A stretch of 64,000 nt of DNA from a virus. Made by a program: the position numbers and the translations under genes. The stretch covers positions 62,001-126,000 of IMG/VR virus record IMGVR_UViG_3300024252_000004. The stretch is one strand, 5' to 3'. Each line of letters starts with the position of its first letter. The stretch's first letter is position 1. Below the pieces are notes generated by a model. The model was not told the DNA's origin. It ran no database searches and worked only from the letters and a program-made list of their open reading frames with translations. Positions 48,467-55,987 of the stretch are shown piece after piece.

Positions 48467-51036
48467 AAAAAAGATTAATCGAAGTAGACAAATGGTGTCA
48501 GAAGAAGTGTGATGAGATGGGCGTAGATTATTTTCCAATCAATTGGGAAGTTGTGCCTGAAGAGGTCATGCTTGAGGTAATGAGCTATGGTCTTCCGACC
48601 AGAGCACGACACTGGACATACGGTCAGAGTTACAAATACCAGAAGCTTAATGGTGAAATGGGTATGTCAAAGGTTTACGAGCTAATCCTTAACAACAATC
48701 CATCTTATGCTTTCCTTCTTGATACCAACCCTGACATTGCACAGATTATGGTCATCGCTCACTGTGTCCATGAGGATGCTAAAATTATTACTTTGGATGG
48801 AGTAAAGCCCATCTCTGAAGTAAAAAAGGGCGATAAAGTATTTACACATAAAGGTAGAATTTCTACTGTTAACTGGTGTAAAGAGACTGCAAGAAAAAAA
48901 GAAATTACTGAATTGAAAGTAAGGGGTTCCGATGAGGTTTATAGGTTTACATCTGATCATAAGATTTATGTAGAAACTGATGTTGGCCCATCTTGGGTAA
49001 AAGTTTCTGAAATAAGGGAAGATGATAGAATCATTTACCCTAAGGCTTCTCAGAACGAGGAGTCTGCTCTCGAAGAGATTTTAATTGAAATCGAAAATAT
49101 TCAGAGTAATGATAGGCTGTTTAGGAAAAAAGCTTTCCATGAAAGCAATGGATATACTTTAAAATTAAATGAAGAATCCGGAAGGATGATCGGGCTATAT
49201 ATTGCTGAAGGCTATCTTAGCGGAACACAAGTTCATTTTGCGATGCACAAGGATGAAGACGATTATCATGCAGCAATTTCAAATGCAATTAATCAGTTAT
49301 CTCCGAAACTTCCTGTACATGTATCCAAAAGAGAGCGTGATAATTCTGGCATTGTTCATTTTTCTGACAAATGGATTGGAAAATGGCTTGAAGAAAGCTG
49401 TGGGAAAGGTTGTGAGAACAAGAAGATACCTGATTTTGTATTTGCAAACAATGTTCCTCTTGAGTTTAAAAAGGGAATTGTAAGAGGGCTTTTCGAAGGT
49501 GATGGTTATTTTGATAATGAAAATAGAAGCTCTTCTTTTTCTACCACAAGCGATCTGCTTGCAAATCAGTTAAAATTTCTTCTGAATTCATTTGGAATTT
49601 TTTCATCTATTTCTTCAAGAAACAGGAAATCTTTTGATATAAAGGGGGAAAGAAAAACTTCTTATGAATTGGTTTTAAGTGGCGAAGACAACTTGGAGTT
49701 ATATAACATAGTTGGATATGAGACTGAATATGCTCCGACCAGAACTTGGTCTTTCTCTGCAAAGAAAGATGAATATATAGCTGGACAAATCGAATGGGTT
49801 CGCTCATTCTCTACAGAAAAGATTCAAAGTTTTTGGGACATGGAAGTGGAAGGAGATCATAGCTTTGCGCTATATGGCGGAATTGTAGCTCATAACTGTT
49901 ACGGACACAGCGCATTCTTCAAGAATAACTACCTATTCAAGCAGACAGACAGGAAGATGGTTTACCATGCTGCTGAACGTGCTGCAAGAATCGAAGGCTA
50001 TATTGAGAGGTATGGTTTAGAAAGAGTTGAACGCATCATGGATATTGGTCTCTCCGTTGAGAAGAATATTGATTGGCATAAAGGTTTATTCCGTGAGAAA
50101 TACCCTGGCAGAAGAAAGGTGGTCAAGAGTCGTAAGATTGGTGAATTCGAAGATGTACTTGGAATCAAAAGTCCAGAGAGAAAAGAGGTAACGGTTAACA
50201 CGAAGTTCCCACCTGCAAAAGAGATTGATATCAACTGGTTCTTGATGACTTACTCTTCTAAGCTTGAAGATTGGGAGCGTGATGTCCTCTCTATTATCCG
50301 AGAAGAATCCTTTTACTTCTACCCTCAGTACATCACAAAGATTATGAACGAAGGCTTTGCAAGCTATATTCATGCAGAACTCATGTATGTCATGGGCGAG
50401 GAGATGCTTTCCGCAGCAGAGTATATTGATTTCGTTAAGATTCATGAGAGAGTTGTTCAGCCAGGACGTGATCCATTCAATATGAACCCATACTTCTTAG
50501 GCTTTACGATTTTCAACGACATTAAGAAAAGATGGGATGAGCTATACGAGAAAGGTGAGTCAACCATTACAGGTTTTCAGAAGATTCTTGAGGTATGCGA
50601 GGAAGAAGATGATGTATCATTCTTGAACATCTACCTCACTCAGGAGATTGTTGATGAGCTTAAGATGTTCACCTATGTTCAGAGAAGGGACCCGAGAAGT
50701 AAAAACCAATACGTTCAGGTTCAGAGCAATAAGGTTAAGGACATTGTTGAGTCAATGACCAGCAAGCTTCATAACTACAGAGTTCCTATGATTGCGATTA
50801 CTAACGTAACATCTATGAGTCTTGAGCTTGAGCATGGAAGCCCAGAGATTGGAACGATTGCTTATAAGCATCTTCCAAAGGTTATGGAGTATCTATATGA
50901 GGCATGGGGCAATGTGATTGACCTGAAGACGTGGGACACGTCAGGCAATCCATTCCACTTCACTTTCGATGAGGAAGGTTTCAGTGATGTCGATCCAGAA
51001 AAAGGTCTCACAATTATTAGAAGGAAACAAAAGTAA
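48463..51036 (+). CDS. spoVR: SpoVR family protein interrupted by an intein
   Basis: The 857-residue product consists of a 100-residue N-extein, a 378-residue intein and a 379-residue C-extein. Joined exteins give 479 residues, normal for SpoVR/YcgB. The N-extein has WEVVPEEVMLEVMSYGLPTRARHW, and the splice joins QIMVIAH to CYGHSAFFKNNYLF, restoring the conserved histidine-rich block AH-x-YGH-x-x-FFKNN. The C-extein includes PGRRKVV, FPPAKEIDINWFL, ERDVLSIIREESFYFYPQ and ITKIMNEGFASY, all family landmarks. SpoVR acts in spore cortex formation in Bacillus; YcgB is a stress-linked protein of unknown activity. The third gene of the PrkA-YeaH-SpoVR set. Confidence 0.93.
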   Translation: MKKRLIEVDKWCQKKCDEMGVDYFPINWEVVPEEVMLEVMSYGLPTRARHWTYGQSYKYQKLNGEMGMSKVYELILNNNPSYAFLLDTNPDIAQIMVIAHCVHEDAKIITLDGVKPISEVKKGDKVFTHKGRISTVNWCKETARKKEITELKVRGSDEVYRFTSDHKIYVETDVGPSWVKVSEIREDDRIIYPKASQNEESALEEILIEIENIQSNDRLFRKKAFHESNGYTLKLNEESGRMIGLYIAEGYLSGTQVHFAMHKDEDDYHAAISNAINQLSPKLPVHVSKRERDNSGIVHFSDKWIGKWLEESCGKGCENKKIPDFVFANNVPLEFKKGIVRGLFEGDGYFDNENRSSSFSTTSDLLANQLKFLLNSFGIFSSISSRNRKSFDIKGERKTSYELVLSGEDNLELYNIVGYETEYAPTRTWSFSAKKDEYIAGQIEWVRSFSTEKIQSFWDMEVEGDHSFALYGGIVAHNCYGHSAFFKNNYLFKQTDRKMVYHAAERAARIEGYIERYGLERVERIMDIGLSVEKNIDWHKGLFREKYPGRRKVVKSRKIGEFEDVLGIKSPERKEVTVNTKFPPAKEIDINWFLMTYSSKLEDWERDVLSIIREESFYFYPQYITKIMNEGFASYIHAELMYVMGEEMLSAAEYIDFVKIHERVVQPGRDPFNMNPYFLGFTIFNDIKKRWDELYEKGESTITGFQKILEVCEEEDDVSFLNIYLTQEIVDELKMFTYVQRRDPRSKNQYVQVQSNKVKDIVESMTSKLHNYRVPMIAITNVTSMSLELEHGSPEIGTIAYKHLPKVMEYLYEAWGNVIDLKTWDTSGNPFHFTFDEEGFSDVDPEKGLTIIRRKQK
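48763..49896 (+). mobile_element. LAGLIDADG intein in SpoVR
   Basis: The intein spans 378 codons. It begins with Cys (CVHEDAKIITLDGVKPISEV, block A), has a TSDHKIYV block B, and ends in block F/G DMEVEGDHSFALYGGIVAHN, followed by a Cys as first C-extein residue. Between them are the two dodecapeptides GRMIGLYIAEGYL and GIVRGLFEGDGYF of a LAGLIDADG homing endonuclease. All splicing residues (Cys1, His-Asn end, Cys+1) are present, so it looks active. Type: class 1 bifunctional intein. Confidence 0.93.
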
Positions 51037-51539
51037 TGACTGAACCTGTTGTAGATTTTGCATATCAATTATCCGTATCGCGTGAACGAATTGAGAAAAG
51101 AGTTTTTCAGAACCTCCGCAATATCTCAGAAGAGCTATTGATGAAGGATGAATTCGTAGGATCCCTTATTGTATTTGGAGTTTTTAAAACCCAAGTCGAC
51201 GGGATGAGACAATTCGGAGGAAGCAAGCTTGAAAAATACATCAATGTTGTTGGTGCTCACGAAGAGGAGTTCATTAACATGGTGCGGAGTGGTGATGATG
51301 GAGCAATTGTTATCAGCGATAGTGGGCAGATACTAGGATCTGGTATATATTTAACCGTGGACGATCCCACCTTAGACATCCCCGAGGGGGCAGGCACCAG
51401 ACATATCTCTGCTGCCTCATTCTCCAAGCGGGATGATATATTAGCTACCTTTACATTGTCCGAAGAGACGCGCATCGTGCGAAAATGGAAAGACGGTGCT
51501 GTGAACGAACAGTTCGATCCTTCAGACGATCAAGAGTAG
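51036..51539 (+). CDS. Diadenylate-cyclase-like (DisA_N/DAC domain) protein
   Basis: A 167-residue protein whose second half matches the DAC domain that makes cyclic di-AMP from two ATP. It carries the DGA motif (88-90) followed by IVISDSGQILGSGIYLTV, and then GAGTRHISAASFSKRDDILATFTL with SEET (142-145). This aligns with G-T-R-H-R-A-A-I-G-I-S and V-S-E-E-T-G of DisA/CdaA. The second arginine of the RHR motif is Ile here, so activity may be reduced or altered. The first 75 residues are helical. Its ATG overlaps the SpoVR stop, and a terminator follows. Confidence 0.75.
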   Translation: MTEPVVDFAYQLSVSRERIEKRVFQNLRNISEELLMKDEFVGSLIVFGVFKTQVDGMRQFGGSKLEKYINVVGAHEEEFINMVRSGDDGAIVISDSGQILGSGIYLTVDDPTLDIPEGAGTRHISAASFSKRDDILATFTLSEETRIVRKWKDGAVNEQFDPSDDQE

Positions 51540-51562
51540 TTGACCTTATTTTTAAGGAAAGG

Positions 51563-51586
51563 GCCGCCCAAGTTGGGTGGCTTTTT
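51563..51586 (+). terminator. Intrinsic terminator at the end of the PrkA-SpoVR operon
   Basis: Stem GCCGCCCA / TGGGTGGC (eight pairs, one G-T) with a three-base loop AGT, followed by CTTTTTC. It starts 24 bases after the stop of the DAC-like gene. Confidence 0.88.
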
Positions 51587-51633
51587 CAACTTTTATTAGA
51601 GAAGAATAGTCAGATTTGTAGAGACAAAAACAT

Positions 51634-51720
51634 ATCCAAATTGTTTGATTCGCAAAAAGATTTGGATTTGAATATATGAAAACAGATTCCTTAAAGGGCC
51701 TTGCAACCAGCTTTTCATAT
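51634..51720 (+). promoter_or_regulatory. Structured leader upstream of ribonucleotide reductase
   Basis: The 220-base gap between the terminator and the reductase gene holds two successive inverted repeats: ATCCAAAT (51634-51641) with ATTTGGAT (51660-51667), and ATATGAAAA (51674-51682) with TTTTCATAT (51712-51720). The second pair encloses a 24-codon frame (MKTDSLKGLATSF...) without a good ribosome site. No cobalamin-riboswitch box was found. A promoter must lie in this gap, but I could not fix one. Confidence 0.45.
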
Positions 51721-51806
51721 ACCCAAACTCTATTAATCTTGGCAGTGTAAGTGCTACAATGAGCACGATACCAATGAGAATTTTATGATGTAGGAGTACT
51801 GTTTTA

Positions 51807-54800
51807 ATGTTTATTCAAAATATCTCTCAAGAAGTATGGGGCGGAGAAGCTGGTAAGTATAGGCTTCGTGATTCCGAAGGACAACCCATCGATCTAACAC
51901 CTGAAGACACCTGTTTGAGAGTCGCAAAAGGGTTAGCATCACTTGAGCCAAAACCAGAAGAATGGGAAGTTGAGTTTTCCAGAATTCTATTAGAAGGTAA
52001 GTTCGCAGGTGGCGGACGTATTATGGCCAATGTCGGCGCTGGCGACCTCAAGCGAGACGCCAGCCCGATTAACTGTACGGTGCTCAGGCAGATCCCTGAC
52101 TCGATGGATGGCATCATGCAGACCGCCAAAGAATCTGCGATGACACTGCGCACAGGCGCTGGTGTGGGCTATGATTTCAGCCCAATTAGGCCAAGCGGCG
52201 CGTATGTATTTGGCGCAGGAGCAGAGACTTCTGGCGTCATTTCTTTTATGAAAATCTTCGATGCAACGTGCAGCACAGTTATGAGCGGCGGTGGCAGACG
52301 TGGAGCCCAAATGGGTTGCCTCGACATTCAGCATCCAGAGATTGAGAATTTCATCACTTGTAAAAGAGAAGATGGCGTTCTTAGATATTTTAACTTATCT
52401 GTTTTAATCACAGATGCTTTCATGACGGCTGTTAGAGATGATGCCATGTGGAAGCTATGGTTCTGGGAGCGTTGCGAGAAATGTGACATAGAGGAAATTG
52501 GTGCAGATGAGGTTGCAGTGATGAAAGCTGGAGATATCCCTTTCAGATATCCTGAATACGATTACTTCAGTTATGCAGCAGATCACACTGAAGTCCTTAG
52601 CGGTAACTGCGAAGTAGGAACTATCTTTAAGAAGAGAGTATTCAAGGTGCTTAGAGCCGTTGAACTCTTTGATAAGATTATGACATCAACATACAATTTC
52701 GCCGAGCCTGGATTCATTCTTATCGATAGGGTGAACAGAGATAATATCCTTTGGTTCTGTGAAGTTATTAGAGCTACGAATCCATGTGTACCTTCTGATA
52801 CCTGGGTTCATACAGAAGAAGGCCCGAAGCAGGTTTCCGATCTTATAGGTCAAGAATGCACCTTGATGGTGAACGGAAAGCCATATCAATCAGAAGGATT
52901 TTTTAAAACCGGATATAAATCGGTTTTGAATTTAGAAACCAAAGAAGGCTTCAAATTAAGATTAACTCCTAATCATAAAGTTATGGTAGTAAGCTCCAAT
53001 AATGGTGATAAAATTATTTCCAATTGGAAAGAAGCAGGCGAAATTGAGATTGGTGATAAAGTTATTCTTCATGATCATAGTGATTCTGCTTACTGGTTAG
53101 GAACAGACAAAATGAATGGAGTCTACTCTGTAGATCAGGGATACCTGATGGGGCTACTCGTTGGGGACGGAACGCTGAAGAAAGATTCTGCTATCCTGTC
53201 CGTTTGGAGTTCTGACAATGAAAATGGTTATGAGTCTATTATGTCTCGTGTAAATATGTCGATAAGACACCTTAAGAAAAGAGCAGATTTTAAGGGTTGG
53301 CACAAAATAGCTGGCCGAAATGAGTATAGGCTTAAGTTGTCTGGAATAAGAGATTTGGCGCATGAATTTGGAATGAGCAATCAAAACAAGTTTATTACTC
53401 CTAAAATGGAGAAAGCATCTCATGCCTTTTCTGCCGGGTTCTTAAGGGGGCTTTTTGATGCAGATGGCTCGGTCCAAGGCGATCAAAGCAAAGGAGTTTC
53501 TGTAAGGCTTGCTCAAAGTAACTTAGAGACCTTGGAAGCTGTGCAAAGAATGCTTCTTAGATTTGGAATCGTATCTAAGATTTACAAATTCAGGCGAGAA
53601 AGTGGAGAGTCACTTTTGCCTAACGGGAAAGGTGGAAAGAAACTTTATAAGACAAAAGCTCAGCACGAATTAGTTATTAGCAAAAGTAATTTAAAAACTT
53701 TTGAGAGATTGATTGGCTTTGCTGATGACACTAAGCATTCTAAATTAGTAAACTTATTAAGTGACTACAAAAGAGAATTAAACAAAGAAAGTTACGCAGT
53801 AACGATATCATCAATTAGTGACGGAGGCATTTGCGACGTTTATGACGTACAGGTTCCAGGTATAAACGCTTTTGATGCAAACGGCATTTATGTTCATAAT
53901 TGTGGCGAACAGCCTTTACCTGCCAATGCAAGTTGCCTATTGGCTTCAATGATTTTAGCTCCATATGTGATGAATAAATTTGCGGATGATTCCTTTTTTG
54001 ATTGGGAGGCTTTCGAAGTAGATATTGCTGTCGCTACAAGGATGATGGACAACGTTGTTGAGATCAACAACCTGCCTCTGCCTGAAATGAGAGAGCAGAT
54101 TCTCCAGAAGAGAAGGCATGGCTTAGGCTTCACAGGTCTTGGCACTGTATTTAACATGCTCGGCATGTCTTATGGTGATGATGCTTCTCAGGCGTTCGCA
54201 GATAAGATTGCATACACGATTGCAAAAGTATCTCTATTTATGAACATGGAGCTTGCGCAAGAGAAAGGACATGCTCCCATTTTCGACACGATAGTGTCCA
54301 GACAGAACGCTATTGATTCAGGATATATGAAGAGGTTGTTATCAACCTTTGATGACGATTTAAGGCATGGATTAGAGCAGGAGATTCTTGAGCATGGTCT
54401 CAGATTCTCTCACGCTACCAGCATTGCACCAACAGGAACCATGAGTTTAACTTGGGGTAACAACTGTAGCAATGGTGTTGAGCCGAGCTTCACTGATGAG
54501 TACGCAAGAAACTTCAGGCAGCATGGAAAGAAGACGAAGGTTCAGGAAATCGTAAGAAGTCTTGAATACCATCTATGGATAGAGATGTATGGTGACAGAG
54601 AGCTACCAAGTCATTGGAGGGTTTCCAATGACCTATCTGTCGAAGATCATATCAACATCCAGGCAAAGATTCAGAAGTGGGTTGACTCTGCCGTATCTAA
54701 GACGGCAAATGTTCCTACTGATTACCCATTCGAGGATTTCAAAAAGATCTACATGATGGGATGGGAGAAGGGGCTTAAGGGCATCACCACCTTCAGGTAT

Positions 54801-54989
54801 AATCCTGAGGCGTTTTCAGGTGTCCTTGTTCGCAAAGAGGATCTCGAAAATACGAAATACGTTTTCATCCTCGCAGATAATGAAGAAATAACAGTATCCG
54901 GAAGTGATACAATTGAGTACGATGGTGAGCTTCACAATGCGGCCAATTTGTTTGATGCGCTGAAAGAAGGCATGTATGGGGATATGTAA
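51807..54989 (+). CDS. nrdJ: Class II (B12-dependent) ribonucleotide reductase, large part, with intein
   Basis: Reduces ribonucleotides to deoxyribonucleotides using adenosylcobalamin. The 1060-residue product minus a 372-residue intein leaves 688 residues. Landmarks: SPINCTVL, TLRTGAGVGYDFSPIRPSG, FMKIFDATCSTVMSGGGRRG and AQMGCLDIQHPEI; after the intein CGEQPLPANASCLLASM (the CGE active-site loop), then HGLGFTGLGT and ATSIAPTGTMSLTWGNNCSNGVEPSF, and finally WEKGLKGITTFRYN. The C-terminal TSCPD/zinc part is on the next gene. AGGAG lies ten bases before the ATG. A segment at ~52000-52330 is distinctly GC-rich. Confidence 0.95.
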   Translation: MFIQNISQEVWGGEAGKYRLRDSEGQPIDLTPEDTCLRVAKGLASLEPKPEEWEVEFSRILLEGKFAGGGRIMANVGAGDLKRDASPINCTVLRQIPDSMDGIMQTAKESAMTLRTGAGVGYDFSPIRPSGAYVFGAGAETSGVISFMKIFDATCSTVMSGGGRRGAQMGCLDIQHPEIENFITCKREDGVLRYFNLSVLITDAFMTAVRDDAMWKLWFWERCEKCDIEEIGADEVAVMKAGDIPFRYPEYDYFSYAADHTEVLSGNCEVGTIFKKRVFKVLRAVELFDKIMTSTYNFAEPGFILIDRVNRDNILWFCEVIRATNPCVPSDTWVHTEEGPKQVSDLIGQECTLMVNGKPYQSEGFFKTGYKSVLNLETKEGFKLRLTPNHKVMVVSSNNGDKIISNWKEAGEIEIGDKVILHDHSDSAYWLGTDKMNGVYSVDQGYLMGLLVGDGTLKKDSAILSVWSSDNENGYESIMSRVNMSIRHLKKRADFKGWHKIAGRNEYRLKLSGIRDLAHEFGMSNQNKFITPKMEKASHAFSAGFLRGLFDADGSVQGDQSKGVSVRLAQSNLETLEAVQRMLLRFGIVSKIYKFRRESGESLLPNGKGGKKLYKTKAQHELVISKSNLKTFERLIGFADDTKHSKLVNLLSDYKRELNKESYAVTISSISDGGICDVYDVQVPGINAFDANGIYVHNCGEQPLPANASCLLASMILAPYVMNKFADDSFFDWEAFEVDIAVATRMMDNVVEINNLPLPEMREQILQKRRHGLGFTGLGTVFNMLGMSYGDDASQAFADKIAYTIAKVSLFMNMELAQEKGHAPIFDTIVSRQNAIDSGYMKRLLSTFDDDLRHGLEQEILEHGLRFSHATSIAPTGTMSLTWGNNCSNGVEPSFTDEYARNFRQHGKKTKVQEIVRSLEYHLWIEMYGDRELPSHWRVSNDLSVEDHINIQAKIQKWVDSAVSKTANVPTDYPFEDFKKIYMMGWEKGLKGITTFRYNPEAFSGVLVRKEDLENTKYVFILADNEEITVSGSDTIEYDGELHNAANLFDALKEGMYGDM
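52785..53900 (+). mobile_element. LAGLIDADG intein in ribonucleotide reductase
   Basis: A 372-codon intein (residues 327-698 of the product). Block A is CVPSDTWVHTEEGPKQVSDL, block B has RLTPNHKVMV, and the end is DVYDVQVPGINAF...GIYVHN followed by Cys. The endonuclease dodecapeptides are GYLMGLLVGDGTL and GFLRGLFDADGSV. It is inserted at NP/CGE, right before the active-site cysteine, a site known to host inteins in reductases. All splicing residues are present. Confidence 0.95.
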
Positions 54990-55606
54990 TGCAGACAGTT
55001 AAGATTGAAAAGAAAATTGTAGGTTGGAGAGTTAAAGGTCTAAGTGAGTCTGATCAAGAGAAGATCAGGGATAGTCAGGCTCCTAAGAGACCGTTAGGTT
55101 TAAAGTGTGAAATACATAGGGCGACAATCAAGGGTGAAGACTGGACCATCTTGATTGGACTACTTCATGAGAGACCTTATGAAGTAATTGGTGGACTCTC
55201 AAGTAATATTGAGATCCCCAAGAAATATAAATTTGGTACTTTGCTAAAAAACCCGAGAAAAAGCGTTAATGCAAGATACGACCTTAGATTTGGAGAGGAG
55301 GGCAGCGAAATCTTAATCAAAGATGTGGTTTCGGTATTCGACAATCCAAATAATGGGTCTTTGACAAGGATGGTATCGATGTGCTTAAGGCACGGTGTTC
55401 CTATTCAATACATGGCCGAACAATTAAAGAAAGATAAGTATTCTGATATGTTTTCCTTTTCGGCTGTAGTTTCTCGGGTATTAAAGAAGTATATCGAAGA
55501 CGGCGCGGACGGCGGCGGCAAGTGTGATGATTGTCAATCACCAAACCTAATTTATGCAGGTGGATGCCCGGTCTGTCAAGATTGCGGCTATAGTAAGTGT
55601 GGATAA
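54989..55606 (+). CDS. nrdJb: Ribonucleotide reductase C-terminal TSCPD/zinc subunit (NrdJb-like)
   Basis: A 205-residue protein matching the separate C-terminal part of class II reductases. It includes RPLGLKCEIHRATIKGEDWTI, RPYEVIGGLSSNIEIPKKY, a VSMCLRHGVPIQYMAEQLKK helix and a zinc-ribbon tail with CDDC, GGCPVCQDCGYSKCG (four CxxC-type cysteines, ~179-205). The tail probably re-reduces the active-site cysteines. Split NrdJa/NrdJb arrangements are known in Pseudomonas. It overlaps the large gene by one base (TAATG). Confidence 0.8.
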   Translation: MQTVKIEKKIVGWRVKGLSESDQEKIRDSQAPKRPLGLKCEIHRATIKGEDWTILIGLLHERPYEVIGGLSSNIEIPKKYKFGTLLKNPRKSVNARYDLRFGEEGSEILIKDVVSVFDNPNNGSLTRMVSMCLRHGVPIQYMAEQLKKDKYSDMFSFSAVVSRVLKKYIEDGADGGGKCDDCQSPNLIYAGGCPVCQDCGYSKCG

Positions 55607-55948
55607 ATGGAAATTACTCTTTTAGTGAACAGGTTTAATTATCAAGAAGATATAGATGAGCTTAGAGATTCTTGGCTTGAAGATATTCTTATGTATCTTG
55701 AATTGAACCCTGTTGAACTAAAAGAGATGTTGCCTCATGTTTTTGTAGATTTGTTGTATAGTATGAACTTAGATATTGTTGACTACCCGAGTCTGGGGGC
55801 AATGGCGGTTGTGTACGAAGGAGACCTAATAGGTGAGTGGGCTGGCCCAGAACTCACGTTAAAGAAAGATAAAGAAACAGGTGAGCTATATTATGAGGTT
55901 CTAATCCAACAATGGTCTATTTTGGATGAAGAAATCGACATGAGCTAA
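55607..55948 (+). CDS. Hypothetical protein
   Basis: A 113-residue acidic protein (MEITLLVNRFNYQEDIDELRD...) following the reductase directly. It has an alpha-helical first half and GAMAVVYEGDLIGEWAGPELTLKK strands. No family recognised. Confidence 0.5.
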   Translation: MEITLLVNRFNYQEDIDELRDSWLEDILMYLELNPVELKEMLPHVFVDLLYSMNLDIVDYPSLGAMAVVYEGDLIGEWAGPELTLKKDKETGELYYEVLIQQWSILDEEIDMS

Positions 55949-55987
55949 CCGAATAACAACAACATATAAAAAACAGGATAAGCTTTA

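Noticed and set aside
51676-51750. 24-codon frame in the reductase leader
   Set aside because: It has no convincing ribosome site and lies within an inverted repeat; noted as part of the leader instead.
51738-51758. TTGGCA and TACAAT as a sigma-70 promoter before the reductase
   Set aside because: The two hexamers are only 10 bases apart, far from the needed 16-18.
51590-51806. Cobalamin riboswitch before the B12-dependent reductase
   Set aside because: Searched by eye for the B12-box (GCCACTG type) and did not find it; the leader is also short for this class.
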